This document shows, piece by piece, positions 30,956 through 40,352 of a stretch of 64,000 bases of DNA. Numbering within the stretch: position 1 is the stretch's first letter; every line of letters starts with the position of its first letter. The stretch is from Leishmania donovani (Eukaryota > Euglenozoa > Kinetoplastea > Trypanosomatida > Trypanosomatidae), in NCBI RefSeq assembly GCF_000227135.1, contig NC_018257.1, forward strand, positions 1 to 64,000, given 5' to 3'. The translations under genes were made by a program, and so were the position numbers. The notes beneath the pieces were generated by a model, which saw only the letters and a list, made by a program, of their open reading frames with translations, did no database searches and had not been told where the DNA came from.

Positions 30956-33900
30956 CTACCGTCCTGAAGACCTGCGACTCTTCTCTCTCACGCCGGCGTG
31001 CAGCAGCGAGTTCAGTATCACCTTGCCTTGGCCGTGGCCGGTGAGGAGCACAGGGGCGTCCTTGATGGTACACACACACACGCGCTGGCAATCGAGGAAG
31101 GCAACGCGGTGGCCGACGTCGTCGCACAGCGTGTCCAGCAGCAGCAGCTCGCCCGTGGCCCGGACCAGGATGAGGTAATTCTTATACACGGACAGTTGCA
31201 GGATGGCGCTTGCTTGCACAAGCGGCACAGCAGCGTGAAGCTTCAGGCTCGTGACGACGAGGGCGGCGTGCTTCACAGAGACGATGTTGTCGACATGCAA
31301 ACGCACGACGGCCCCCTCGGCGTCCACGCAAAAAAGCATCCCCGATCCATTGCCGGCGGCAGCTACCAGTGGGCAGGGATGCGTATAGGACGTGCGCTCC
31401 GCCTTGCGCGAGAGACTCCAGAGCCGGACGCACGCGTCCTTTTCACCAACCGTAAAGGCGAAGCTGCCAAAGAAGCTCACCTCGATGATCCGACCTGCGT
31501 GGCCCAGCAGCTGGCACAACGTGGTCTCGCCCCTCTCCACCTCGTAGATGAGCGTGCGACTGTGGTGGCACTGATGGACCGTGACGCCGACGCAGAGCTC
31601 GTCAGGGGACACGTAGAGGGCGTAGTCCGCCTCTGGCAGCGCGGTCTTGGGGAGCGCGCGCTTGTCAAGCTGGGTCTTCCCTCCCAGGTAGTAGAAGCCG
31701 AGGTGGCTCGCCTCCTGCGGCATAAAAACTACCATATCGGGCCCCACCGCCACCGCGCTCCGCACGCGCCCGACGGTGTGCTCGATCGGTGCCCCGGTGA
31801 TGAGTGAGTAGAGCCGCAGGTAGTGCGCTGCATCCACCGTCACAAGAAGGGTCCCTGCGCGGTTCGTCGAGACGCTCCGCACCGACTGCGTCGATACCTT
31901 GGCGTTTCGCAGAATGTTGGTGGTGCGCTGTCCCTCCTTGACCTGGTCTATAGAGGAGAGTCCTCGCTCCAACGACCACGAATGAACGTCGCCGGTGGTG
32001 GTGGTCGCGAACACGTTGGAATCATGCACTGCCACGTGCTGTATGAGGCCCACAGGGGCCGACTCGGCGCCGATGAGGCTTCCCTTATCTGGGTCCCACA
32101 CGACAATGTAAGGCCCAGAGCGCGCCACCACCTTCGCAGAGTCCTCTGTGAACGTGACGTACTCGATATCCGAGTCCACGCTGAAGGGGCTGCGCAGGGT
32201 GCTGCATGCGGCTCCGGCGAGAGTGCGCCACACCTGCAGAATGGTGCCCTGCTGAGTCACATAGTGGGCACCAGTGGCACTCATGCGCAGCCGCACGAGC
32301 GGATCGGGCCCAACGTCGATGCGGTGCAGCAGCTCACCGGCGGAGGTCCAGACGTGCAGGTATGTGCCGGCGTACGACACCAAAACGCGGCCGTCGCGGT
32401 TACAGCTAACGGTGGTCACGAGGCTGTCGTGTGTAAAGGCGACGTACTCCTTCATCTCTTCATCGTAGAGGCACAGGCAGCAGCGACTGAGCAGCAGTAG
32501 ACGGTTGCCGCAGAAGAAACCACGCTGGCGAACGCCCTCCTCCATGTCCGGCAGCTCCCGCACAATGCGCTTCTTCAGCACATCAATGAGGCACAGCTGG
32601 TTTGTGGCGGTACTGGTGGCCACGAGCAGGGAGCCGAACGTGTCGAGATTCGTCGCCCGCGCCTCAATGCTTATGTCAGCGAAGAGGAAGTTCAGGTTGC
32701 TTTCGTAGTCCCAGACAAGCACCTGCGTCTCGCTCGCCACCAGCACGCGTGTGCCGGCTGCGTGAAGTACACCCGTGATGCGCTTCTGCCGCTCAAAGGG
32801 CATGTGCAGCTCGGCGATGGGCTTGCCGAGGTCTGAGGTGAACACAAACACGGACTCGTTAGTGGCTGCTACCACACAGCCGCCTCTGCAGTGGCACCAC
32901 GAGCACGCCTCACTCACGCGCGCCGACACCGTGGCGGTGTTCTCCTGGCCATCGTTAAGGGGTCGCAGAAACAGCTGCGGGGTAATGCACTTCGTCGCGG
33001 CCTCTGCGGAAGCATACGGCGAGAAGGAGCGGCGCAGGAGCGCCGTCTGGTAGAGGTCGGAGGAGTAGTTCGCCACCTCGCGGAGGCAGCACATGAGAGG
33101 GCCCTCGGCCATCACTTGCGGCACAGGCGGACCAACAAGGGAGGCCACCTCACGCAGTAACGTCCGCGCCTGCAGGAGATGCAGAAACGCATCCAGTACG
33201 TGCAGCCGGTGCACCGGCCCGCGCCGCAACATGGCGTCCACGAGCAGCGGGTTGCACAGCAGTTGCACTGCCTGCCGCATGTTGCCGTTTTCCATCATCA
33301 AAGGCGCCAGGTGCCAAAACGCATGCGGCACCTCCGCACTGTAGGTGACGACGAGTCTGTACAGGTGGGACTCTAGCAACACACTGAGTCGCGGCACGTG
33401 CTCGCGGCAGATATCCAAAAAGAGCGTCTTGAGGATCGGGTGGGCGACATGGGCGGTGGCATCTTTGTACCACAGGAAGAGGCCCATGTCCGACAGCATC
33501 AGCAAGGCAGAAAGGGTGGTGTGGCGGGGGCACGAGCCCAGTTCCTCGCAGATGTACACCAGCTCCGAGGCCGGCAAAGGGGCCAGAGAAACCAGTACGA
33601 GCAGCGTCTCCACAGTGATCTGCGGATGCAGCATCACAGCCTTGTCGTGCAGCGACTGTACTAGCTCCGCGACTGTCGGTGGCAGCGCGCCCTCGATCAG
33701 CAGGTGCGCCTCGTACTCGGATTCAACGTCGCTCCCGGTGTTCAAGAGGTGGTGCGCATACGACGAAGCCAGGCGCGGGTATAGCACCGTCAGAGCCTCT
33801 TCCTTCTGCAGGTAGCTCTTCTCTGACATGCCGAGGGCCCCGCGTGACTTGAGCTCAGACATGTCCATCCCGGGCAGCACCACGTTTCTCTCCTTCAGAT

Positions 33901-35653
33901 ACGTCTTGAAGAGCTGCAGCGAGTTTATGTCCGCCATGGGCGGGCACAAGCACTCGAAAGGCTGCGGCATGCGCTTACGCAGCAGCGGGAGCACCGGGCT
34001 CTCGGTGTCGAGAGACACCACGATACGGACCGCCTGGGGGAGGATATGCGGCAGCCACGCTGCCAGTATGCTGCAGTGGCACCCACATGTGTCGAGCAGG
34101 TCGATGCGGCCCAGCAACAGAGCTACCGTTGGTCCGGCGTAGGTGCGGATCGCATCCCGCACACCCTCCGCCAGTGCATCAACGCTGGTGAACCAAAGGG
34201 TGCTCCCAGGGGCGAAGAGGTGAAGAAGGCGGTACAAAAACACGGCAACGCTGCAGTGATCGACGTCCACGACGTGGCACACCACGCGCGCCGGCACCTC
34301 GCCACCCACGCTGGGCCGCCCCTCCCACAGCAGACTCGCCACGTTGCACAGGATGCTACTCTTGCCAATGCAGCCGGCGCCGTAGAGAATGAATGGGGAG
34401 CTACTGTCTCGGTAGGGGCCAGAGACGTACCCCAGCACGAGCGCCGTCTTTTTGGGGTGAAAGCGGCCACACAGCACAAAGCCGCGCACCATATCGATCT
34501 CGTCGGCGTTGGTGTAGAAGAGCTGCGACGCCTCGAGGCCCTGCACCTCGTCCGCGTGCACGACGGCTGGCGTACTCCCGTCCACCGCGGGTTCCCGGAA
34601 CGTCATCTGAAGGGAGGTGAAGAGGTCGCTCTGCCAGCGCACCACTCGGTTTCTCGGTGTCATCACCGCCGCCGGCACGGTCACCGTCGCCGTGAGGGAC
34701 TCGTAACACGCGGCTCCGGCGCAGCCCGCACTGCGCAGCCACTGGCTTGCCGGAACCACGTCGTTGACGCCGCCCGACACCTCCCATGACATCGGCGTGT
34801 AGCAGAAGAAGGAGCGCGACGCACGGTAGACGCGGGGCCGCAGTTTTCCCATCTTGTCACGCAGTGGGAGTTGGGACGGCGGCTTCTGGCACAGCACCTG
34901 TGCCAGCGCAGACAGCTGTGGCTTCGAGAACGGCTCGGCGCCGAGGAGGGCAACGCACCACGTCAGTTGATGGTTGAAAGCGTCCTGGCACCGCGCCAGC
35001 TTGGACTCGACCTGCTCCGCCGAGTCCCCTTCGCTGAGGGTGAGGGCCGCCACGCGGACTCGCGCTGCGGCCATGTACTTGTTCACCGCAGGCAGGCACT
35101 TCTCGCAGTATTCTTGCACCGCCTCGCGGGCGCCAAGAGTTAAGAGAAAGACGGTGTGCCACGAGTGAGGGCTGCGCGGTATGCCATATGGCTCGTAGCC
35201 GTGCAGCTCCATATCCTCGTTAGCCCGCAGCGTTGTCTGCAGCCGTGTGACCCACTCGTCCGTCACCCCGCAGCCCTCCAGGACGAGGTGAGTGAAGCGC
35301 GTGTTTTGCCGGGCCGCCGCCCACACTCGGCGAATAGCTGGTGTGGAAAGGAGGTTGCCGGCGACGTCGACACTGCGCAGACTCGGGTGGGCGTCGGTGA
35401 TAATGTCTGCCAGAAGACTCATGCATGTCTCATCAACGCTGTTCTGGGGCAGGCGCACCTCTTCTATGCACCGATGCTGCCGCACGAGCGAGAGCACGGC
35501 GAGCACGCCAAGGCGGCCGAGGAAGGTGTGCGAGGCATCGATCAGTCGCATGTGAAGGAGATCCGACGCCATCACCTGAGCCTCGATGTCGCTGTTTGGC
35601 TTCACGCCGTGCCGTTGACAGCACTCCATGTAGAGGTCGTGTGCAGCGTTCAT
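30956..35653 (-). CDS. STAND-class ATPase: LRR - NACHT-like NTPase - WD40 repeat protein
   Basis: A 1,565-residue protein, the largest in the window, from the ATG at 35653. Residues ~45-150 carry leucine-rich-repeat-like units (IEEVRLPQNSV, LRSVDVAGNLL, FTHLVLEGCGV). A P-loop lies at 425-432 (GAGCIGKS) after a beta strand (FILY), followed by a Walker-B-like strand at 509-521 (VALLLGRIDLLD) and a sensor-like strand VRIVVSL near 542-548, the order of NACHT/STAND NTPases. Helical repeats follow to ~950. From ~980 to the end there are WD40/beta-propeller repeats (strands such as RVLVSYAGTYLHVWTS, AFTVGEKDACVRLWSLS). STAND proteins are ATP-driven switches that oligomerise on ligand binding; WD40 and LRR parts usually sense or scaffold. 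The Walker B acid pair is weak (one Asp). Cellular role is unknown; ligand sensing is inference. Confidence 0.85.
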   Translation of the reverse strand: MNAAHDLYMECCQRHGVKPNSDIEAQVMASDLLHMRLIDASHTFLGRLGVLAVLSLVRQHRCIEEVRLPQNSVDETCMSLLADIITDAHPSLRSVDVAGNLLSTPAIRRVWAAARQNTRFTHLVLEGCGVTDEWVTRLQTTLRANEDMELHGYEPYGIPRSPHSWHTVFLLTLGAREAVQEYCEKCLPAVNKYMAAARVRVAALTLSEGDSAEQVESKLARCQDAFNHQLTWCVALLGAEPFSKPQLSALAQVLCQKPPSQLPLRDKMGKLRPRVYRASRSFFCYTPMSWEVSGGVNDVVPASQWLRSAGCAGAACYESLTATVTVPAAVMTPRNRVVRWQSDLFTSLQMTFREPAVDGSTPAVVHADEVQGLEASQLFYTNADEIDMVRGFVLCGRFHPKKTALVLGYVSGPYRDSSSPFILYGAGCIGKSSILCNVASLLWEGRPSVGGEVPARVVCHVVDVDHCSVAVFLYRLLHLFAPGSTLWFTSVDALAEGVRDAIRTYAGPTVALLLGRIDLLDTCGCHCSILAAWLPHILPQAVRIVVSLDTESPVLPLLRKRMPQPFECLCPPMADINSLQLFKTYLKERNVVLPGMDMSELKSRGALGMSEKSYLQKEEALTVLYPRLASSYAHHLLNTGSDVESEYEAHLLIEGALPPTVAELVQSLHDKAVMLHPQITVETLLVLVSLAPLPASELVYICEELGSCPRHTTLSALLMLSDMGLFLWYKDATAHVAHPILKTLFLDICREHVPRLSVLLESHLYRLVVTYSAEVPHAFWHLAPLMMENGNMRQAVQLLCNPLLVDAMLRRGPVHRLHVLDAFLHLLQARTLLREVASLVGPPVPQVMAEGPLMCCLREVANYSSDLYQTALLRRSFSPYASAEAATKCITPQLFLRPLNDGQENTATVSARVSEACSWCHCRGGCVVAATNESVFVFTSDLGKPIAELHMPFERQKRITGVLHAAGTRVLVASETQVLVWDYESNLNFLFADISIEARATNLDTFGSLLVATSTATNQLCLIDVLKKRIVRELPDMEEGVRQRGFFCGNRLLLLSRCCLCLYDEEMKEYVAFTHDSLVTTVSCNRDGRVLVSYAGTYLHVWTSAGELLHRIDVGPDPLVRLRMSATGAHYVTQQGTILQVWRTLAGAACSTLRSPFSVDSDIEYVTFTEDSAKVVARSGPYIVVWDPDKGSLIGAESAPVGLIQHVAVHDSNVFATTTTGDVHSWSLERGLSSIDQVKEGQRTTNILRNAKVSTQSVRSVSTNRAGTLLVTVDAAHYLRLYSLITGAPIEHTVGRVRSAVAVGPDMVVFMPQEASHLGFYYLGGKTQLDKRALPKTALPEADYALYVSPDELCVGVTVHQCHHSRTLIYEVERGETTLCQLLGHAGRIIEVSFFGSFAFTVGEKDACVRLWSLSRKAERTSYTHPCPLVAAAGNGSGMLFCVDAEGAVVRLHVDNIVSVKHAALVVTSLKLHAAVPLVQASAILQLSVYKNYLILVRATGELLLLDTLCDDVGHRVAFLDCQRVCVCTIKDAPVLLTGHGQGKVILNSLLHAGVREKSRRSSGR

Positions 35654-36658
35654 GATGCCGAGGAGGAGAACTGTCGAGGATGCAGCCGGGGAAGAGGAGA
35701 GGCGCAAGAAGCGCTGCCGACTCGTCACACAAGAGCAGGCGCCGCCCCGAACAGAAAGAAGAGCAAACGCAAACGCGAGAAGGGGAAGCTTGGCGTGGCG
35801 AAGAGCGGAGCAGGAGGCGGTGCGCCTGGCCCTCGTGATGACGACTGTGCGAGCGGGCTCTATTGGGCGTGCGGACCAGCGAAGCGGCTGGGCGTGCAGC
35901 ACAAGGGAAATGAGAGAGAGGGTACCGCTGATGCACTAAGCCCCATCACCGCCAGTCGTTATTCCTGCCCTGTTTCCTTCTCGTTCTCTAGTGTCTCTGG
36001 CCCCATGTGAAGGGCAAGACGTGCACATGTGCGCGAAAGGGGGGAGAGGGGAGAGAGAGAGAGAGGGGTCATTCAGTGGAAGCAGTGTGCAGGCAGGTTG
36101 GGTCATCGAGAAGCCGGCGCGCACAACATTAAGCCGCCTGCATGACGAGAGAAGGAAAAGCAACTACTCGGCGGTGTGCAGCGGCGCACACCGAGGCAAA
36201 CGAATACACGCCCACTGTCGTACACGCTGGCGGGGAGGAAGCTACGGCAGCGCAGTCGTGCTCATCTCCCGTGGAGCCAGTGGGCACTAGTGCGACTCGC
36301 TGTAGCCTATTAAGGTGATCGCGTCTACTGAGATAACGCTTCGAGATGCGGCGGCGCACGGTCATGTCAGCTCAGCCGCTTGCGTCTGCGACGACGACGA
36401 AGCAAAAACAAACCCGCTGCAGCTCTTCAGCGGGTCCGTACGCGACGCTGAGTTGACGTCAGAACAGCAGACGAGTGTCGCGCCGTCGTTGCGCTCATCC
36501 AGAGTGCAAGAGGAAGGAAGAACGCCTTTGGGAAACGACCCGCGTAAGGGCCTTGATGGTGCGCTGAGAGATCAGCAAGCCCGTGCCTGCGCACGTTCCA
36601 GCAAAATCGTCGCTAGGATCTGCCATGCGCAGCATGGCCCAAACTCCGCCGCGGCGCT
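35654..36658. other. Intergenic spacer
   Basis: No gene recognised. Purine-rich plus-strand sequence at 35660-35720 and a (GA)n tract at 36040-36065 are candidate polypyrimidine tracts for the STAND gene. ORFs continuing across the start of that gene in other frames are shadows. Confidence 0.6.
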
Positions 36659-37942
36659 TCAGGAGAGCGTCAGCGACAGGGACTGCTGCAGCTCTACGAG
36701 CTCTGGGAAAGGATAAGGTAGGCTGCTGCGTGTTATGGTGAGCGTCGCGAGGAAGCGCAGCGAACGGGTAAAGTCCAGGTTTGTGTGCAGGTGCTCGCAG
36801 TACGAAAGTGATAGGACAGACAGGAGCGGTGTGTGCTGCACCAGAACCGCCATTTCGACGGCCGTTACGTTTGTGTGGTCCAGGCAGAGCTGCTCCAGGC
36901 TGTGCGCGCCGCACAGCCAGCGAATGTTTGGCACCGTGCCGTAGGAGAGGTGGAGGTGCTTGACGGAGCCCAGCACCTGCGTCGGCGGCGGGTCGTCACG
37001 AGGCCAGCGCATGTGCGCAAAGTAGCCGGTTTGGAGGTGCAAGGTGGGCTGCGTTATGAACGTCGCGAACTCAGTGGGGAGAAACACGTTGCCCGACAGG
37101 TCCACTATCCGCAGCGTCGCGAGGGTGCCGAGCTGTGCCACGAGCATGAGCCGCTCGCAGCTGGAAGCGCGCAGTATTCGAAGGGAGGCGGCACAGGCGA
37201 GGGGCTCAAGGCTGGACAAGTGTGGACAGGAAGACACGTCAAGGGTGGTAAGGAGAGGAAGCTGCGCCAAAATGCGGAGCTCCGCGTCGCGGATCAGTGT
37301 CTGGGACAGCTGCACCTCCTGCAGGTGCTGGAGCTGACTAAGCGGTTTCAAGCACTCCACACAACACTTACTCGCCGTGACGCGGCGCAAGAGAGGCGCG
37401 TACTTAGCCACAGCCAGAGAGCCATGCACGCTCGGAGAAGGCAGTAGAACAAGGTCCTGCAGCCCCGAAAGGGCAGAAAAGACGCGGCCAGTGCTGCGCC
37501 TGTGGGCTGAGACGCAGGTGCTGAGACGATGCCGCGACGTCAAGGCGGTTACCTGCACGGGCGTGCCTTCCCAGGCGGACAGCAGCGAGTCCAGCACGAG
37601 GCTGTCTAGGTCCGTCACGTGCACCGCCACACCCGCGGGCCCGAAGAGGCGGAAAAGTAGCTGTGTGTGCCACGTCACGAGCCACGGCGGCACGCGGTGG
37701 TGAAAGTCGTTGAGAGTGATGCCCATGCGGTCCACCCGTACAGTGCACACGCAGCCGCTCTTCTGCTCGTAGGAGGGAAGGTAGTGTACACTTCTCTCGT
37801 GAGCGGCCTGCCGCGTGCGGGAGGGGGAGCTTATCACGGCCGCGAACGCTGCAGGGCTCGCTGCGCACCACGCCCACACGACGCCGCTGTCATGGCCCCG
37901 TGCGACGTACTCCGAGATGGCGCAGATTCCCTGCGTGTCCAT
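36659..37942 (-). CDS. Leucine-rich repeat protein
   Basis: A 427-residue protein from the ATG at 37942 (MDTQGICAISEYV); 17 further residues upstream begin outside a plausible start. The N-terminal ~130 residues are not repeated. From about residue 150 to the end there are roughly ten LRR-type units with the LxxLxxLxLxxC or LTTLDVSSCPHL pattern: LQDLVLLPSP, LQEVQLSQTLI, LTTLDVSSCPHL, LRILRASSCERL, LRIVDLSGNVF, VKHLHLSYG, LEQLCLDHTNV, LSVLSLSYCEHL. The Cys-type spacing resembles F-box/RNI LRRs, but no F-box is recognised. It is probably a protein-interaction scaffold. It sits directly upstream of the LRR-NACHT-WD40 gene in the same transcription unit, possibly coincidental. Confidence 0.85.
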   Translation of the reverse strand: MDTQGICAISEYVARGHDSGVVWAWCAASPAAFAAVISSPSRTRQAAHERSVHYLPSYEQKSGCVCTVRVDRMGITLNDFHHRVPPWLVTWHTQLLFRLFGPAGVAVHVTDLDSLVLDSLLSAWEGTPVQVTALTSRHRLSTCVSAHRRSTGRVFSALSGLQDLVLLPSPSVHGSLAVAKYAPLLRRVTASKCCVECLKPLSQLQHLQEVQLSQTLIRDAELRILAQLPLLTTLDVSSCPHLSSLEPLACAASLRILRASSCERLMLVAQLGTLATLRIVDLSGNVFLPTEFATFITQPTLHLQTGYFAHMRWPRDDPPPTQVLGSVKHLHLSYGTVPNIRWLCGAHSLEQLCLDHTNVTAVEMAVLVQHTPLLSVLSLSYCEHLHTNLDFTRSLRFLATLTITRSSLPYPFPELVELQQSLSLTLS

Positions 37943-40352
37943 CGTCTCTGCGCACTCACCGTCACCGCATGATGCGCACCAACAAGGAATCAACGGCGCG
38001 CTTCGTGCTTGCGCACCCCTCTACAAAGACACAAGGAAGGGCAACTAAGAGAGATGCGGACGGGAAGGGGGAGAGTGGGGAGAGAGAGAGGGGGGCGTCT
38101 TTTGAGTGTACGAGTTCGTATGTGTGTATGTGTATGGGTGGATGCGTGCTATGATGCGCAGACAGTGTCAGGCGGCCGGCGTAGCGCATTCTCTGAGGCA
38201 CATGCACACGAATTGGTGGAGAGCAAACACAGAACGGAGAGATACGGAGAGATACGATGAGGTCGCTCTTTTCGCCTAGTGGAGGCGGGCCACATGCCGC
38301 GGGGTACAGCGGCGATGGTGAACAGAGACAGCGCGCAGAGTCGCCTCCGAGAGAAACCCACTCGGTGCCGATATGCAACACGAAAGAGCACAACTCTTCG
38401 CACGGCTGTGCACTCAAGCCCACCAGCGACTCGCACAGCACACACGGGCAGTGTAACTTCGAAAACAGCGACCAAAGCATCCAAACCCCCGACGGGGCAG
38501 GCAGGTAGCTGCTCCAGCAACCGCAATATGCGCGGCAGTGACGCGAGTGCCGACACTCCGTCATCCGCGCATCACCGCGTAGAGAAGAATAAAAGTGTCT
38601 TTGCTGTCTATCTGCGCTGTATCTCTTGCTATCTACTAGCGTCGTGTTGCAGAGCCCCAAAAGCGCCGCGCATTCGTCCTGTCCCCGAGTGATGCGTGTG
38701 GGCGTGCTGGTGCACTTTCATAGCATAGGCCGCAGCCTCTCCTCCTTTCACAGGCACACATACTGGCTAGCCACTCGCCTGCGCACATACCCACCAACGG
38801 CGATGCACATCAGACGAGAGCCAAAAACGATACGCGAGAAGGACGACGGCAAGGGGAGGAGCAACCACGCGTGAGAGCCTGAAGGGAGACCGAGAAGGGG
38901 GGCCCACAGGCGGGGCAGGGCGAGAGGAAAGAAAGACACGGAGGCCGAAAACGCCCGAGCCAGCCTCAGCTGGCAACAGGGGGAAATAAGCTCCACACAA
39001 GCACCCACATACATAGGAATGAGGGATGCACAAACATAAAACAAAAGCGTGGCGTCACCTGCCTCACTATCACCGCAGATGGGCCAATGCAGCATTAGAC
39101 CCATGAACGCAGACAGCGCAAGGCCGCAATTCACGACTCGCACCCCGGCAGCGCGGCCACCACCGACCTGCCACAGTGCATGCGACCAGCCCACGAGTCG
39201 GCTGGAGGAAAGAGGCGACAAAAGATAGAACACTCAAATTGGGTTTTACGTCTTGCCAACGTGTGTCCGCTTCACCGCCGTACAGCATTAGTTAAACACC
39301 GCGCTGACCTCCTTCCCCCCTCCCCCGCCCGGCCCCGTCACAGGCCACCATCCGCGTGGTGCGAAGCAGCCCTCGACATGTGCAACAGCAATGCGCCGAC
39401 TCGGCCATCTGAGAGCCCGGCCCCTGCCTCAAACTCTGGCCACTCACCTGCTTCGCATGTCGCCTCGCAGCCGCACCCTATCATGCTGGTCTCTATGTGG
39501 TGAATCCCCGTCGGGGCGGCTCAGGCCTCCGAGCACCAGCGGCCAAAGTGTGAGGGCCGGGGGCGGGGTACATGCGACTTGGGCCGGTACTCCGTCCAGC
39601 ACGTGAACGGCACAAACCTGTGCACTGTCGCAGGTTGCCGCAACGCAACGCCATCCAGGACCTGGCCACCAGCACCAGTAGAGAAACATCGCGCGGGCCT
39701 TCCCTACGTCACAGACACTTGCCCCTATCACCACCAGAGGTGGCTCGACATTGGCTGGGTTAAGGGGGGGGGAGGGGGGGGCCTGGCCTCCCCACCCCGA
39801 GTGGAAGTGCACGGGGCCCTGGATGCCACGCACTGAGCAGTGTGCCTCATCGCTAGGGAAGCACGAAGGCTGAATGAAAAGAATGAAGGGGCCCCCCGAC
39901 CCGCGTCTGTGCACGACTTGGGTGCAGAACGCGGCAAGGGAAGAGGATGAAAGCAGCGCACACGTGAAGCGGCTGCGTGGCTGTCCTCCTCGCAGCAATG
40001 GCGACCTCTATCGCTGGGCAAGGAGGAAAAGAGTCCGCTAGAGCACTGGCAAGCACCGGGGAAGGTTCGTCGCGTCAAGAGCGACAACGGGAACGGGCGA
40101 GGCAGCGTGAGGAAGAAAAGAAGGGGGTGGTGGACCAAGGAGAAAGTCTCCGCGTGGAACGTGACACCGGCCACTTGTGTGGCCTTGCTGCTGCGCATGG
40201 CTCCGCCTGGCACGCACTAGAAATAAAGGAAGAAGAAGCGAATCGCCGAGTCTGCCCGAGGCAACTACGGAGTAGCGCGTACAGGAATGTGACAGCAAGC
40301 TGCCCGGCGCCTGCATCACGGACACACATCCCTGCCCTCACCTTCCGACGGC
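37943..40352. other. Intergenic region containing a SIDER2-type retroposon
   Basis: No supported gene. A minus-strand frame at 38149-38574 is open but has no ATG and no family match. The main item is the retroposon at about 39330-39760, followed by G-runs at 39761-39781. As it lies downstream of the alkyl-DHAP synthase stop codon, part of the region may be that gene's 3' UTR. Confidence 0.6.
39330..39760. mobile_element. Degenerate SIDER2-type retroposon, copy B
   Basis: Homologous and in the same orientation to copy A near 3885-4310. The shared words CGTGGTGCGAAGCAGCC (39355-39371) and TCGCATGTCGCCTC (39453-39466) occur in the same order, together with the GAGGGCCGGG region and a CACCAGCACCAGTA-type segment. 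This copy agrees better with the SIDER2 wording I remember (the part around GTACTCCGTCCAGCACGTGAACGG). It has no ORF, as in all SIDERs. It sits 570 to 1,000 bases downstream of the alkyl-DHAP synthase stop, where SIDER2 copies are known to destabilise transcripts; whether this one does is untested. Boundaries are approximate; the G-run after it may be its tail. Confidence 0.85.

Noticed and set aside
31823..34789. Plus-strand ORFs of up to 247 codons opposite the STAND gene
   Set aside because: Antisense shadows in GC-rich DNA; the minus-strand frame has clear domains throughout.
38149..38574. Open minus-strand frame of about 140 codons
   Set aside because: No ATG; composition drifts to UTR-like Ser/Arg/Pro at the end; no family recognised. 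Kept only as a note on the spacer.
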